Part shown: piece after piece, positions 55,503 to 63,103 of the stretch
Numbering within the stretch: position 1 is the stretch's first letter
Layout of the letters: every line of letters starts with the position of its first letter
Assembly: GCA_021851875.1 (NCBI GenBank)
Contig: JAJZQI010000003.1
Coordinates: forward strand, 1-64,000
Origin: Pseudomonadota bacterium
Lineage (GTDB): Bacteria > Pseudomonadota > Gammaproteobacteria > Burkholderiales > JAJZQI01
Direction of reading: 5' to 3'
Length of the DNA: 64,000 bases
Made by a program: the position numbers and the translations under genes
Notes under the pieces: generated by a model
Database searches by the model: none
What the model saw: only the letters and a program-made list of their open reading frames with translations
What the model was told of the DNA's origin: nothing

Positions 55503-57293
55503 TCAGCGGGGGGAGCCGTCCGGCAGCTTGGCCTGGCATTCGTTGAACAGGCGGACCTTGCACTGACGGCAGGTTTCATTGTCCAGTTGGCTGTAGATGG
55601 CCGGAAACGCCTCGCCCTTGTGGCGGAAGATGTTGGATGGGGTGATGCGGTGCATGAATTCGCCCTTGCTCAACAGCTCTGTGACAGCGCTCTTGAGACC
55701 GGTAAAGTACAGCGCGCCGCCGATTTTCTTGCGGCGTTCGGCTTCCTGCGCCAGCATGTCGGCGCCCGAGGCGTCAACAAAGTTCATGCCGCGGGACAGC
55801 AGCAGAACGCGTTTCTGCGTCGGGTTCTGCTCGTCCACGTCGCTGAGGGTTTTTTGCACGTGTTCAACCGCGCCGAAGAAGATGGAGCCGTTGATGCGCA
55901 GCACCTTGAGCTGCGGGCACTCCTTGCCGGCGTCGGTCGTTTCCACGAATTTGCGCTTGCTGTCGCCGGCGTCAGGGATCACCGCGTGGATGGCCGGGCG
56001 CGAAGTGCGATAGAGGTAGAACACAAGGGAAAGGATGATGCCGAGGAAAATGCCCTTTTCCAGGTCGAGCAGGGTGCCGAGCAGGGTGACCCACAACACG
56101 ACGGCTTCCTGTTTGCTGATCTTGGGCATCTCCATGATGTGATGCGTGTCGATCAGACCCCAGGCAACCAGGAACAGCACGCCGGCCATGGCGGCGGTCG
56201 GCAGGTAGGCGGCCAGCGGTGCCACGAGCAGCAGAATGATCAGCAGGAAGAACGCGGCAAACACGGCAGCCAGCGGGGTGCGGGCGCCGGACGCATAATT
56301 GACGCCGCTGCGGTTGAACGAACCGCTGGAGGCGTAGCTGGAGAAGAAGCTGCCCACCAGATTGGACAAACCCTGACCGATGAATTCCTGGTTGCCGTCG
56401 ATACGCTGTTGCGATTTGCCGGCAATGGCGCGGGAAATCGAAACGGCTTCGGTCAGCGCCAGCATGGTGACGATCAGAGAGCTGAAGAATACGGTCTTTA
56501 GCGTTCCCATGGAGAAGTCCGGGTGCGACAGCGGGGGAATGCTGGCGGGCAGGGCGCCTACCGTCTTGATATGGGTTTGTTCGAAGCCGTACAGGTTGTT
56601 CAATACAAACGCCACTACGCTGCCGACCAGCAGGGCCACGATCATGTAGGGCAGTTTGGGCGCAATACGGCGCGACAGGATGCCGGTCGCCAAAGTGATG
56701 GCGGCAACGCCGGTGACGTAGGGATTGATTTTGTCGGCCTGCTCAAACAGCTGGTACAGCACTTCATAAAACTCGGCGCCGCGCGGAATGCTGATGCCGA
56801 AGAAGTTCTTGATCTGGCTGGAGGCAATGAGGATGGCCGCGCCGGCGGTAAAGCCGATCACCACCGTATGGGAGATGAAATTCACCAGCGTACCCATTCT
56901 GGCCAGCCCGAGAATCAGCTGGAACAAGCCGGTCAGGAAGGTGAGGGTCAGCACCATGCCGATGAATTCCGGCGAGCCGGGGTCGGCGTATGGACTGATG
57001 GAGGCGAAAACGGCGATGGAAATGGCGGTGGTCGGGCCGGAAACAAGATGCCAGCTGGAACCGAACAAGCCGGCAATGATGGCGGGCATCATTGCGGCAT
57101 ACAGGCCGTACTCGGGCGGCATGCCGGCAATGGTGGCAAACGCCACGCCCTGCGGCAGCACGATCAACGCGCCGGTCAGGCCGGCAATGCCATCGTCCTT
57201 GAGCGACTTGCGGTTGACCATGGGCCACCAGCGCAGGAATGGCAGAAATTTATAAAGCCAGAGTGGGCAGTTCTGTAGCGTCGAACGGGACAT
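55503..57293 (-). CDS. SulP-family anion transporter with STAS domain
   Basis: A 596-residue protein from ATG 57293. Ten or more membrane segments carry the SulP signature (GALIVLPQGVAFATIAGMPP, GLYAAMMPAI), followed by a STAS domain (LKVLRINGSIFFGAVEHVQK, FVDASGADML). The last 60 residues have an unusual CRQC pair (NETCRQCKVRLFNECQ). Substrate could be sulfate, bicarbonate or another anion. A MarR regulator gene is upstream on the same strand. Confidence 0.92.
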   Translation of the reverse strand: MSRSTLQNCPLWLYKFLPFLRWWPMVNRKSLKDDGIAGLTGALIVLPQGVAFATIAGMPPEYGLYAAMMPAIIAGLFGSSWHLVSGPTTAISIAVFASISPYADPGSPEFIGMVLTLTFLTGLFQLILGLARMGTLVNFISHTVVIGFTAGAAILIASSQIKNFFGISIPRGAEFYEVLYQLFEQADKINPYVTGVAAITLATGILSRRIAPKLPYMIVALLVGSVVAFVLNNLYGFEQTHIKTVGALPASIPPLSHPDFSMGTLKTVFFSSLIVTMLALTEAVSISRAIAGKSQQRIDGNQEFIGQGLSNLVGSFFSSYASSGSFNRSGVNYASGARTPLAAVFAAFFLLIILLLVAPLAAYLPTAAMAGVLFLVAWGLIDTHHIMEMPKISKQEAVVLWVTLLGTLLDLEKGIFLGIILSLVFYLYRTSRPAIHAVIPDAGDSKRKFVETTDAGKECPQLKVLRINGSIFFGAVEHVQKTLSDVDEQNPTQKRVLLLSRGMNFVDASGADMLAQEAERRKKIGGALYFTGLKSAVTELLSKGEFMHRITPSNIFRHKGEAFPAIYSQLDNETCRQCKVRLFNECQAKLPDGSPR

Positions 57294-57403
57294 GCAGAGG
57301 CTTCCTGTAGGGGAACAGTTAAAATCCGATAAGTATATCAATTTTCCCGGTACTTGTCCGGTCCGGTTTTTATTTTATAAAATAATCAGTATGTTGTGGT
57401 TTT

Positions 57404-57883
57404 TTAAAGTTCCGATAGCGGGTGTTCGGCTGTCGCGTCCGTGGGTTTGATGCCCATTTTATCCAGCACGCCCTGCAGATTGGCCTGCAACTGCAGCAGC
57501 ATTTCGTCCGGCAATTGTTCCAGCGCATACGGCAGCAGCCCGGTAAACGGCTTGGGAGCGCGCTGCAGCAAGGTTTTGCCGGAATCCGTGATGTACAGCT
57601 GGACAATGCGTTGGTCACGTTGACTGCGTACGCGTTGAATCAGGCCGGCCGTTTCCAGCTTATCAAGCAAGTTGCTGGCAGTGGAAGGCTTGATGGAGAT
57701 GTCGGCTGCCAGTTGCGAAACACGAATGCCGGGGGTCGCTTCCAGGACGGCCAGCACCCAGACCTGTGCTCCGCTGACCCCGCAGGCCTTCTCGATGGCA
57801 TGGAAATGACGCCGTACGTTGCCGAAAATGATGCGGAACTGTTTCAGGACATTGCGGGCGGATTCGTGAGTGTTTGAGTTCAT
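57404..57883 (-). CDS. MarR-family regulator
   Basis: A 159-residue regulator with a winged helix: PGIRVSQLAADISIKPSTAS, NLLDKLETAGLIQRVRSQRD and QRIVQLYITDSG. Located 110 bp upstream of the SulP gene on the same strand, it may control that transporter and itself through the palindrome at 57925-57937. Ligand unknown. Confidence 0.9.
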   Translation of the reverse strand: MNSNTHESARNVLKQFRIIFGNVRRHFHAIEKACGVSGAQVWVLAVLEATPGIRVSQLAADISIKPSTASNLLDKLETAGLIQRVRSQRDQRIVQLYITDSGKTLLQRAPKPFTGLLPYALEQLPDEMLLQLQANLQGVLDKMGIKPTDATAEHPLSEL

Positions 57884-57912
57884 GTAAATGGTTTTTGTGA
57901 AAAATTAATTTG

Positions 57913-58065
57913 TATAATATAATTTTGTTGCTAACAAAGCTTCCCTTTGTTTCCTTGCGCGTGTGCAGATCTTCACGGCCTGTCATGTTCGTTCATGAGT
58001 TGGCCTATCTGGTCTGGGACTGGGCAAGATACTCCTTCGCAGCCGGTTGCCAAACCGGCTTTTTT
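57913..58065 (+). ncRNA. Candidate small RNA opposite marR
   Basis: A perfect TATAAT (57913-57918) on the plus strand is followed after about 120 bp by an intrinsic terminator GCCGGTT-GCCA-AACCGGC plus six T (58042-58065). No plus-strand open frame or upstream plus-strand gene explains the terminator. A transcript of about 140 nt is predicted. The -35 is weak, and a possible MarR site lies just after the -10. Confidence 0.5.
57925..57937. promoter_or_regulatory. Possible MarR operator
   Basis: TTGTT-GCT-AACAA is a short perfect palindrome in the marR upstream region, beside AT-rich sequence suited to a promoter. Typical in size for MarR sites; assignment is by position. Confidence 0.45.
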
Positions 58066-58099
58066 CCTGGCGGCGCGTGACGAATTCGATTATCGCTTT

Positions 58100-58525
58100 C
58101 TAGCATTTGCGCTGTAAGCATGCCAGATATTCCTCTGTATCGGGCATGCGCTGAGCGCGCTGCGCCTGCCAAATGATTTCAGCCAAACACTCAATGGCTT
58201 CGTGTCGCGCCCGATGTTCATCCATCAGTCTGTCAGCCAGCTTCTGCACCACCTCGCGTATGCCCGGCGGCTGGTTCATGGCCAGCTGCTCCTCGAGGGC
58301 CAGGTGCAGCGACAGGTGCAGGAAGGGATTGCCTTCGCCCTGTTCGGGTGTCCAGTCGTGGTCGCGGTATTTGTCCGGGTGTTCCAGGATGGCATGGTAT
58401 TCCGGATGATGCTGGATGATTTCCAGCGCGGCGGCTTCAGCGCCTTCCAGCGGCTGTTGCCGGCGAAATTTATCCCACACGGCAAAGAAAAACTGGCGTA
58501 CCTCGTCGCGGCTCGGGTTAAACAC
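58100..58525 (-). CDS. DUF1841 protein
   Basis: A 141-residue protein of the DUF1841 type: MFNPSRDEVRQFFFAVWDKF, HPEYHAILEHPDKYRDHDW and GNPFLHLSLHLALEEQL. Function unknown; typical of Betaproteobacteria. Overlaps the FIST gene by 8 bp. Confidence 0.87.
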   Translation of the reverse strand: MFNPSRDEVRQFFFAVWDKFRRQQPLEGAEAAALEIIQHHPEYHAILEHPDKYRDHDWTPEQGEGNPFLHLSLHLALEEQLAMNQPPGIREVVQKLADRLMDEHRARHEAIECLAEIIWQAQRAQRMPDTEEYLACLQRKC

Positions 58526-59603
58526 GGCTAAAGGCTCCGACTACGGCGGCATACTGGAATAGCTGGCTTTTCCCTTCAAAAGGCGCGATTTCTCCGTTAC
58601 CGTAAAAACCAATGAGCGGGGTATCGGGAAAGTGGTCGCGCGTCAGTTCCCAATCGCGATCGACCCCGCCGTAAAAGTACGGGCCGCGGCCCATGCAGGG
58701 AAACAGCAGCAGAAATTCGGGCGCGGGCGTGCGCTGGCGCAGGCTGTCCAGCGTCACGCGCATGTTGCGTTCGGCGGCCAGGGGCTGGCGCATGGCCCAG
58801 AACATGTGGCTGCCGGGTTCCGGCGGCTGGGCGAGTGTGACGGACTGGTTGTGGGTATTGGTGGCGATGACCGGAATCAGCCGAAAACGTCCTTCGGCAA
58901 TCGCGCCCGGTACCGGGCCGACGATGACGCCGGCCATGATCAGGTGCAGCGGTATCCGGTCCGATTCGCGCGCATCAAGCGGCAGTTCGCGCGCCAGGGA
59001 GGTGAGCGCCGGGTGGTTGCCCAGCTGCTGCAGGTCGTAGCCTTCGCTGGCGATTACCGGCAGGGGGTTGCTGATGCTGCGAATACCCTGCGATACGCTG
59101 AAATGGCCGACGGTGCCGCCCAGCAGGGTTTCGCAGCGGCCGCTGACGGACGGTTTGGCGCCGCACCAGACGCGGAACGGGCCGCTGCCGGTGGCGTCGC
59201 CGGACACCGCGCCGATCCGCAGCCCCGGACTATCCAGCCAGCTGGTGTCGAGCGCGTGAGGGGCCGTCAGAGTCAGCAGCAAATCGTCTGCGGCCGGTGC
59301 CGGCGACGGCCGCAGAGCGATGCCGTCGTCGAATACCATGGCCGCCGCTGCTGGGCCGTCCAGCACCCAGTCCTCTTCGGTGAACAGCCCCATGGCCGTG
59401 CAGCCGATGATGCGCGTGCTGCCGGCGGCACGCGAGGCGGCCAGCAGAGCGGGCTGCGGGTCGCGGGCGAAATCGGCGGACAAAAACAGCAGGATGCCGC
59501 CGCTGCCGGCCTTGCCGGAGCGCTCAAGCGCTTGCAGCACGGCATCGCGAGCCAGTTCGGGTGAGGCCGTGTGGCCGCGAGCCAGGCCGGTCGCAACGCT
59601 CAT
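58518..59603 (-). CDS. FIST-domain protein, second copy
   Basis: A 361-residue FIST protein from ATG 59603, which overlaps the nth stop (ATGA). N-terminal FIST (GGILLFLSADFA, IIGCTAMGLFTEE) and FIST_C (FLLLFPCMGRGPYFYGG, PLIGFYGNGEIAP). No output domain. In an nth-FIST-DUF1841 operon. Not closely similar by eye to the copy at 22-23 kb. Confidence 0.87.
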   Translation of the reverse strand: MSVATGLARGHTASPELARDAVLQALERSGKAGSGGILLFLSADFARDPQPALLAASRAAGSTRIIGCTAMGLFTEEDWVLDGPAAAAMVFDDGIALRPSPAPAADDLLLTLTAPHALDTSWLDSPGLRIGAVSGDATGSGPFRVWCGAKPSVSGRCETLLGGTVGHFSVSQGIRSISNPLPVIASEGYDLQQLGNHPALTSLARELPLDARESDRIPLHLIMAGVIVGPVPGAIAEGRFRLIPVIATNTHNQSVTLAQPPEPGSHMFWAMRQPLAAERNMRVTLDSLRQRTPAPEFLLLFPCMGRGPYFYGGVDRDWELTRDHFPDTPLIGFYGNGEIAPFEGKSQLFQYAAVVGAFSRV

Positions 59604-60232
59604 GCAGTTTTTTCCTTGTAGCGGCACAGGTCGTAGACCACGCAGCTGGCGCAGGACGGCTTGCGCGCCTTGCAGACGTAACGGCCGTGCAGGATGAGCC
59701 AGTGATGGGCATCGTGCATGAATTCCTTGGGCACGCGCTTGAGCAAGGCCAGCTCGACTGCCAGTACATCTTTGCCGGGGGCCAGGCCGGTCCGGTTGGC
59801 AACGCGAAAAATGTGCGTGTCCACGGCGATGGTCGGCTGGCCGAAAGCGGTGTTGAGGATCACATTGGCTGTTTTGCGGCCCACGCCCGGCAGTTTTTCC
59901 AGTGCTGCACGGGTTTGCGGCACTTCGCCCTGATGCTCTTCGAGCAGGAGGCGGCAGGTCTGGATCAGGTGCTTGGCTTTGCTGCGAAACAGACCGATGG
60001 TCTTGATGTATTGGATCAGGCCTTCTTCCCCCAGCGCAAGAATGGCGGCCGGCGTGTTGGCGACAGGAAAGAGTTTGGCCGTGGCTTTGTTGACGCCTAC
60101 GTCGGTTGCCTGGGCGGAAAGCAGCACGGCGACCAGCAGTTCAAAGGGTGAGCTGTAATGCAGCTCGGTCGTCGGAGTGGGATTTTCGGCTTGCAGACGC
60201 TGGAAGAATGCGCGTCGCTGGGAAAGGTTCAT
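59600..60232 (-). CDS. nth: Endonuclease III
   Basis: A 210-residue DNA glycosylase/AP lyase. Helix-hairpin-helix with the catalytic Lys (LPGVGRKTANVIL), the Asp in AVDTHIFRV, and the [4Fe-4S] loop CX6CX2CX5C (VCKARKPSCASCVVYDLC). Removes oxidised pyrimidines. Confidence 0.97.
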   Translation of the reverse strand: MNLSQRRAFFQRLQAENPTPTTELHYSSPFELLVAVLLSAQATDVGVNKATAKLFPVANTPAAILALGEEGLIQYIKTIGLFRSKAKHLIQTCRLLLEEHQGEVPQTRAALEKLPGVGRKTANVILNTAFGQPTIAVDTHIFRVANRTGLAPGKDVLAVELALLKRVPKEFMHDAHHWLILHGRYVCKARKPSCASCVVYDLCRYKEKTA

Positions 60233-60249
60233 AAAGATGAAATCAGAAG

Positions 60250-60270
60250 GGGGCCGAGGCCCCCTTTTTC
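60250..60270 (+). terminator. GC hairpin with T-run
   Basis: GGGGGCC-GA-GGCCCCC followed by TTTTT on the plus strand, between nth and the gene at 60.3-60.7 kb, both on the minus strand. On the minus strand the T-run is weak. It probably helps end the 60.3-60.7 kb transcript. Confidence 0.55.
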
Positions 60271-60687
60271 TTACATGTGACGGAACCAGCCGGTTTCGCC
60301 AACTTTGGCGCGCGGCTTGCCGGCTGCTTCAGCAACCAGATGGTCCAGCATGTGGTGATGATCGTCTTCCAGCTTGTGCAGCTGGTCGTCGTTCAGTTTC
60401 GGCATGATGGTGCCGTCGATGAACTTGCCCAGATCGATCAGGGCGGTACACCATTGCTGGTCGTTCAGGTGGAAGCCGTGGTGAGCGTGGTGGCCGTACA
60501 TGTCGCCGGCAAACTCGATGCCCTTGGCGGCGGCCAGACCGGCATCGGCCATGACGAAAGACTTGGCCCAGTCAAACCACCATTTGTAGTACTTGGCCTG
60601 CAGTTCGGCATTCAGGCCATAGCGTTCGTAGAAAGCGAAAACACCTACGCGGTTGTTATTGCCGCTGAAGGGAAAATGCCCAGCCAT
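60271..60687 (-). CDS. His-rich protein of unknown function
   Basis: A 138-residue soluble protein from ATG 60687 (AAGGA upstream). It begins MAGHFPFSGNNNRVGVFAFY, then has YYKWWFDWAKSF, a histidine patch GHHAHHGFH, and an acidic helix LEDDHHHMLDHLV. The histidine and acidic patches suggest metal binding, perhaps di-iron, but no family is recognised. Between nth and rnf, transcribed toward nth. Confidence 0.65.
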   Translation of the reverse strand: MAGHFPFSGNNNRVGVFAFYERYGLNAELQAKYYKWWFDWAKSFVMADAGLAAAKGIEFAGDMYGHHAHHGFHLNDQQWCTALIDLGKFIDGTIMPKLNDDQLHKLEDDHHHMLDHLVAEAAGKPRAKVGETGWFRHM

Positions 60688-60757
60688 CGTCAACGTCCTT
60701 CTTAAGGGTTTGCAAAAACCCTCATTCTAAGAAAAATAAGGGAATATTGCCAGAGCC

Positions 60758-61441
60758 TTATGCACTTTCCTGCAACATGCTCGCCGGGGGCGCGGCTCGC
60801 GCGGCTTTGGCAGCACGTGCCTCAAGCCAGTTTTTGGCAGCAATGAGCAGCCCCAGGCCAATAAAGGCGCCGGGGGGCAGAATGGCCAGCAGGAAGCTGT
60901 AGCCGTCGGGCATGATATGGATCACCCAGGCTTTGGCATGCGGGCCGAACACCAGGTCGATGCCGGAAAACAGCGTGCCCTTGCCGAGCACTTCACGAAT
61001 CGCGCCCAGCACCACCAGCACGCCGGACAGACCCAGGCCCATCATGGCGCCGTCCAGCATGGAGGCAAGCACGGGGTTTTTCGCGGCGAACGCCTCCGTG
61101 CGGGCCAGCACGATGCAGTTGGTCACGATCAGCGGCACGAAAATGCCCAGCACCAGATACAGGTCGTGCACATAGGCATTCATGGCCAGCTGCACTATGG
61201 TGACCAGCACGGCGATGATGAGCACATAGACGGGAATGCGCACTTCGTAGGGGATGAGGTTGCGCAAGAGGGAAATGGCGCCGTTGGACAGGGCCATCAC
61301 CAGCGAGGTGGCCAGGCCCAGCCCGACGGCATTGACCACGTTGTTGCTGATGGCGAGCAGCGGGCACATGCCGAGCAGCTGGACCAGTGCGGAATTCTGC
61401 TTCCACAGGCCGTTAACGACGATATCGCGGTATTGTGACAT
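60758..61441 (-). CDS. rnfE: Rnf complex subunit E
   Basis: A 227-residue membrane protein with six segments: LWKQNSALVQLLGMCPLLAI, GLATSLVMALSN, and ASMLDGAMMGLGLSGVLVVL. It is part of the ion-translocating ferredoxin:NAD oxidoreductase. Overlaps rnfG by 1 bp. Confidence 0.95.
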   Translation of the reverse strand: MSQYRDIVVNGLWKQNSALVQLLGMCPLLAISNNVVNAVGLGLATSLVMALSNGAISLLRNLIPYEVRIPVYVLIIAVLVTIVQLAMNAYVHDLYLVLGIFVPLIVTNCIVLARTEAFAAKNPVLASMLDGAMMGLGLSGVLVVLGAIREVLGKGTLFSGIDLVFGPHAKAWVIHIMPDGYSFLLAILPPGAFIGLGLLIAAKNWLEARAAKAARAAPPASMLQESA

Positions 61442-62076
61442 CAGGCATGCCCTCCGTTTTGTGCCAGCAGTGCGGCCTTGTGCTGGCCGAAATATTGCAG
61501 GGTGAGTTTGACCGCCTTGACCACGGCGCGGGGTGAGATGGTGGCGCCGGCGTAATAGGCGAATACGCCGCCGTCCTTTTTCACCTTCCAGTTGTCCGGC
61601 GTGGGGTCGCTCAGGCTCTTGCCGTCAAACTGTTTGATCCAGTTGCTTTTGGCAAGTTCGATATAATCGCCCAGCCCCGGCGTTTCCTTGTCGTCGGTCA
61701 CGCGCACGCCGGCCAATGAGCCGTCGGCCATCACGCCGACCAGCAGGTAGATGTTGCCGCTGTAGCCGTCGGGGGCGATGCTTTCGAACACCACGCCGAC
61801 GGTTTTACCCCCTTTGCGCGCCTGATAGGCATTGCTGGGCGATTTGCTGCCGAGTGCGTCGGAGGGGGGCAGGGTAATGCGGGATTGCTGCAGGTCGTTG
61901 TCGAACGAGCCGGGCGGCAGCACTTCGGCAATCATGGCGTTGCGCGCCTTTTCTTCGGACGCGTTGATGATCGGGGCAGTCAATATTTGCGTGCCGGACA
62001 ACAGAAAGGCGCCCGCCACGGCAAAGGCCAGCAAGGCCAAAGTGGTGCGCAGGGCGATGCGGGCAACGGTTTGCAT
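61441..62076 (-). CDS. rnfG: Rnf complex subunit G
   Basis: A 211-residue subunit with one N-terminal membrane anchor (LALLAFAVAGAFLLSGT) and a periplasmic FMN domain. The covalent FMN site is the AGAT motif in YAGATISPRAVVKAVK. Overlaps rnfD and rnfE by 1 bp each. Confidence 0.95.
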   Translation of the reverse strand: MQTVARIALRTTLALLAFAVAGAFLLSGTQILTAPIINASEEKARNAMIAEVLPPGSFDNDLQQSRITLPPSDALGSKSPSNAYQARKGGKTVGVVFESIAPDGYSGNIYLLVGVMADGSLAGVRVTDDKETPGLGDYIELAKSNWIKQFDGKSLSDPTPDNWKVKKDGGVFAYYAGATISPRAVVKAVKLTLQYFGQHKAALLAQNGGHA

Positions 62077-63101
62077 CAGTCCGGGCTCCCTTTCTTATGG
62101 GCATTTTTATGGCCGAATACGGGCGGCTGGGTGTGGGCATCGATCAGCGGCACGCACAGGTTCAGCAGCAGGACGGCGAAGGCAACTCCATCGGGATAGC
62201 CGCCAAAGGTGCGGATGAAGAAGACCAGCAAGCCGATGCCGGCGCCGAAGATCAGTTTGCCGCGCGGGGTGGTGGCGCCGGTGACCGGGTCGGTGGCGAT
62301 AAAGAAGGCGCCCAGCATGGCTGCGCCGGTGAACAGGTGAAATACCGGCGAGACGTAGCGGTCGGCGTCAATCATCCAGAACAGGCCGCTGACGGCGAAC
62401 AGCGAACCGAGCATGGCGGCGGGGATATGCCAGGTGATGATGCGCTGCTGCCAGAGGAACAGGCCGCCGAACAGGTAACCCAGCGCGACCATTTCGCTGC
62501 CTTTGCCGCCCAGCAGGCCGAAAATGGGCTGTTTGACGATCTCGCCGAGGGTCAGGTCCAGTTTCAGCTGGGTCTTGGCGGTATCCAGCGGCGTGGCCAT
62601 GGTCAGCCCGTCAAGCGGCGGGCTGCTGCCGAAGATCAGGCGGAAGCTTTCGCCCAGGCCGGGTGCGGCATGCAAACTGTCCGGCGTCAGCCACTGGGTC
62701 ATGTAGGCGGGGAAGGAGATCAGCATGACGGCATAGCCGACCATGGCGGGGTTCAGCAGATTGTTGCCGATGCCGCCATACAGGTGTTTGGCCACCACGA
62801 TGGCAAACAGGCAGGCCACGACAGTCAGCCACCACGGGGCGGTGGCGGGCAGCGACAGGGCCAGCAGCCAGCCGGTCACCAGCGCGCTGCCGTCGGCCAG
62901 AAAGGGGAGTACCGGCTGCCGGCGCAATTTCAGCATGACAGCTTCTGCAGCCAGTACGGTCAGGCTGGCCAAGACGATTTGCACCACCACGGCCGGGCCG
63001 AAGTAATAGATATAGGCAAACAGGGCGGGCAGCAGCGCCAGCATGACCTTGAGCATGATGACGTTGACGCTGATGGTCTGGCGAAACAGGGGAAGCCGCA
63101 T
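62076..63101 (-). CDS. rnfD: Rnf complex subunit D
   Basis: A 341-residue membrane subunit with nine or so segments. The covalent FMN threonine lies in DPVTGATTPRGKLIFG; NLLNPAMVGYAVMLISFP is the family core. Two bases separate it from rnfC. Confidence 0.95.
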   Translation of the reverse strand: MRLPLFRQTISVNVIMLKVMLALLPALFAYIYYFGPAVVVQIVLASLTVLAAEAVMLKLRRQPVLPFLADGSALVTGWLLALSLPATAPWWLTVVACLFAIVVAKHLYGGIGNNLLNPAMVGYAVMLISFPAYMTQWLTPDSLHAAPGLGESFRLIFGSSPPLDGLTMATPLDTAKTQLKLDLTLGEIVKQPIFGLLGGKGSEMVALGYLFGGLFLWQQRIITWHIPAAMLGSLFAVSGLFWMIDADRYVSPVFHLFTGAAMLGAFFIATDPVTGATTPRGKLIFGAGIGLLVFFIRTFGGYPDGVAFAVLLLNLCVPLIDAHTQPPVFGHKNAHKKGSPD

Positions 63102-63103
63102 GT

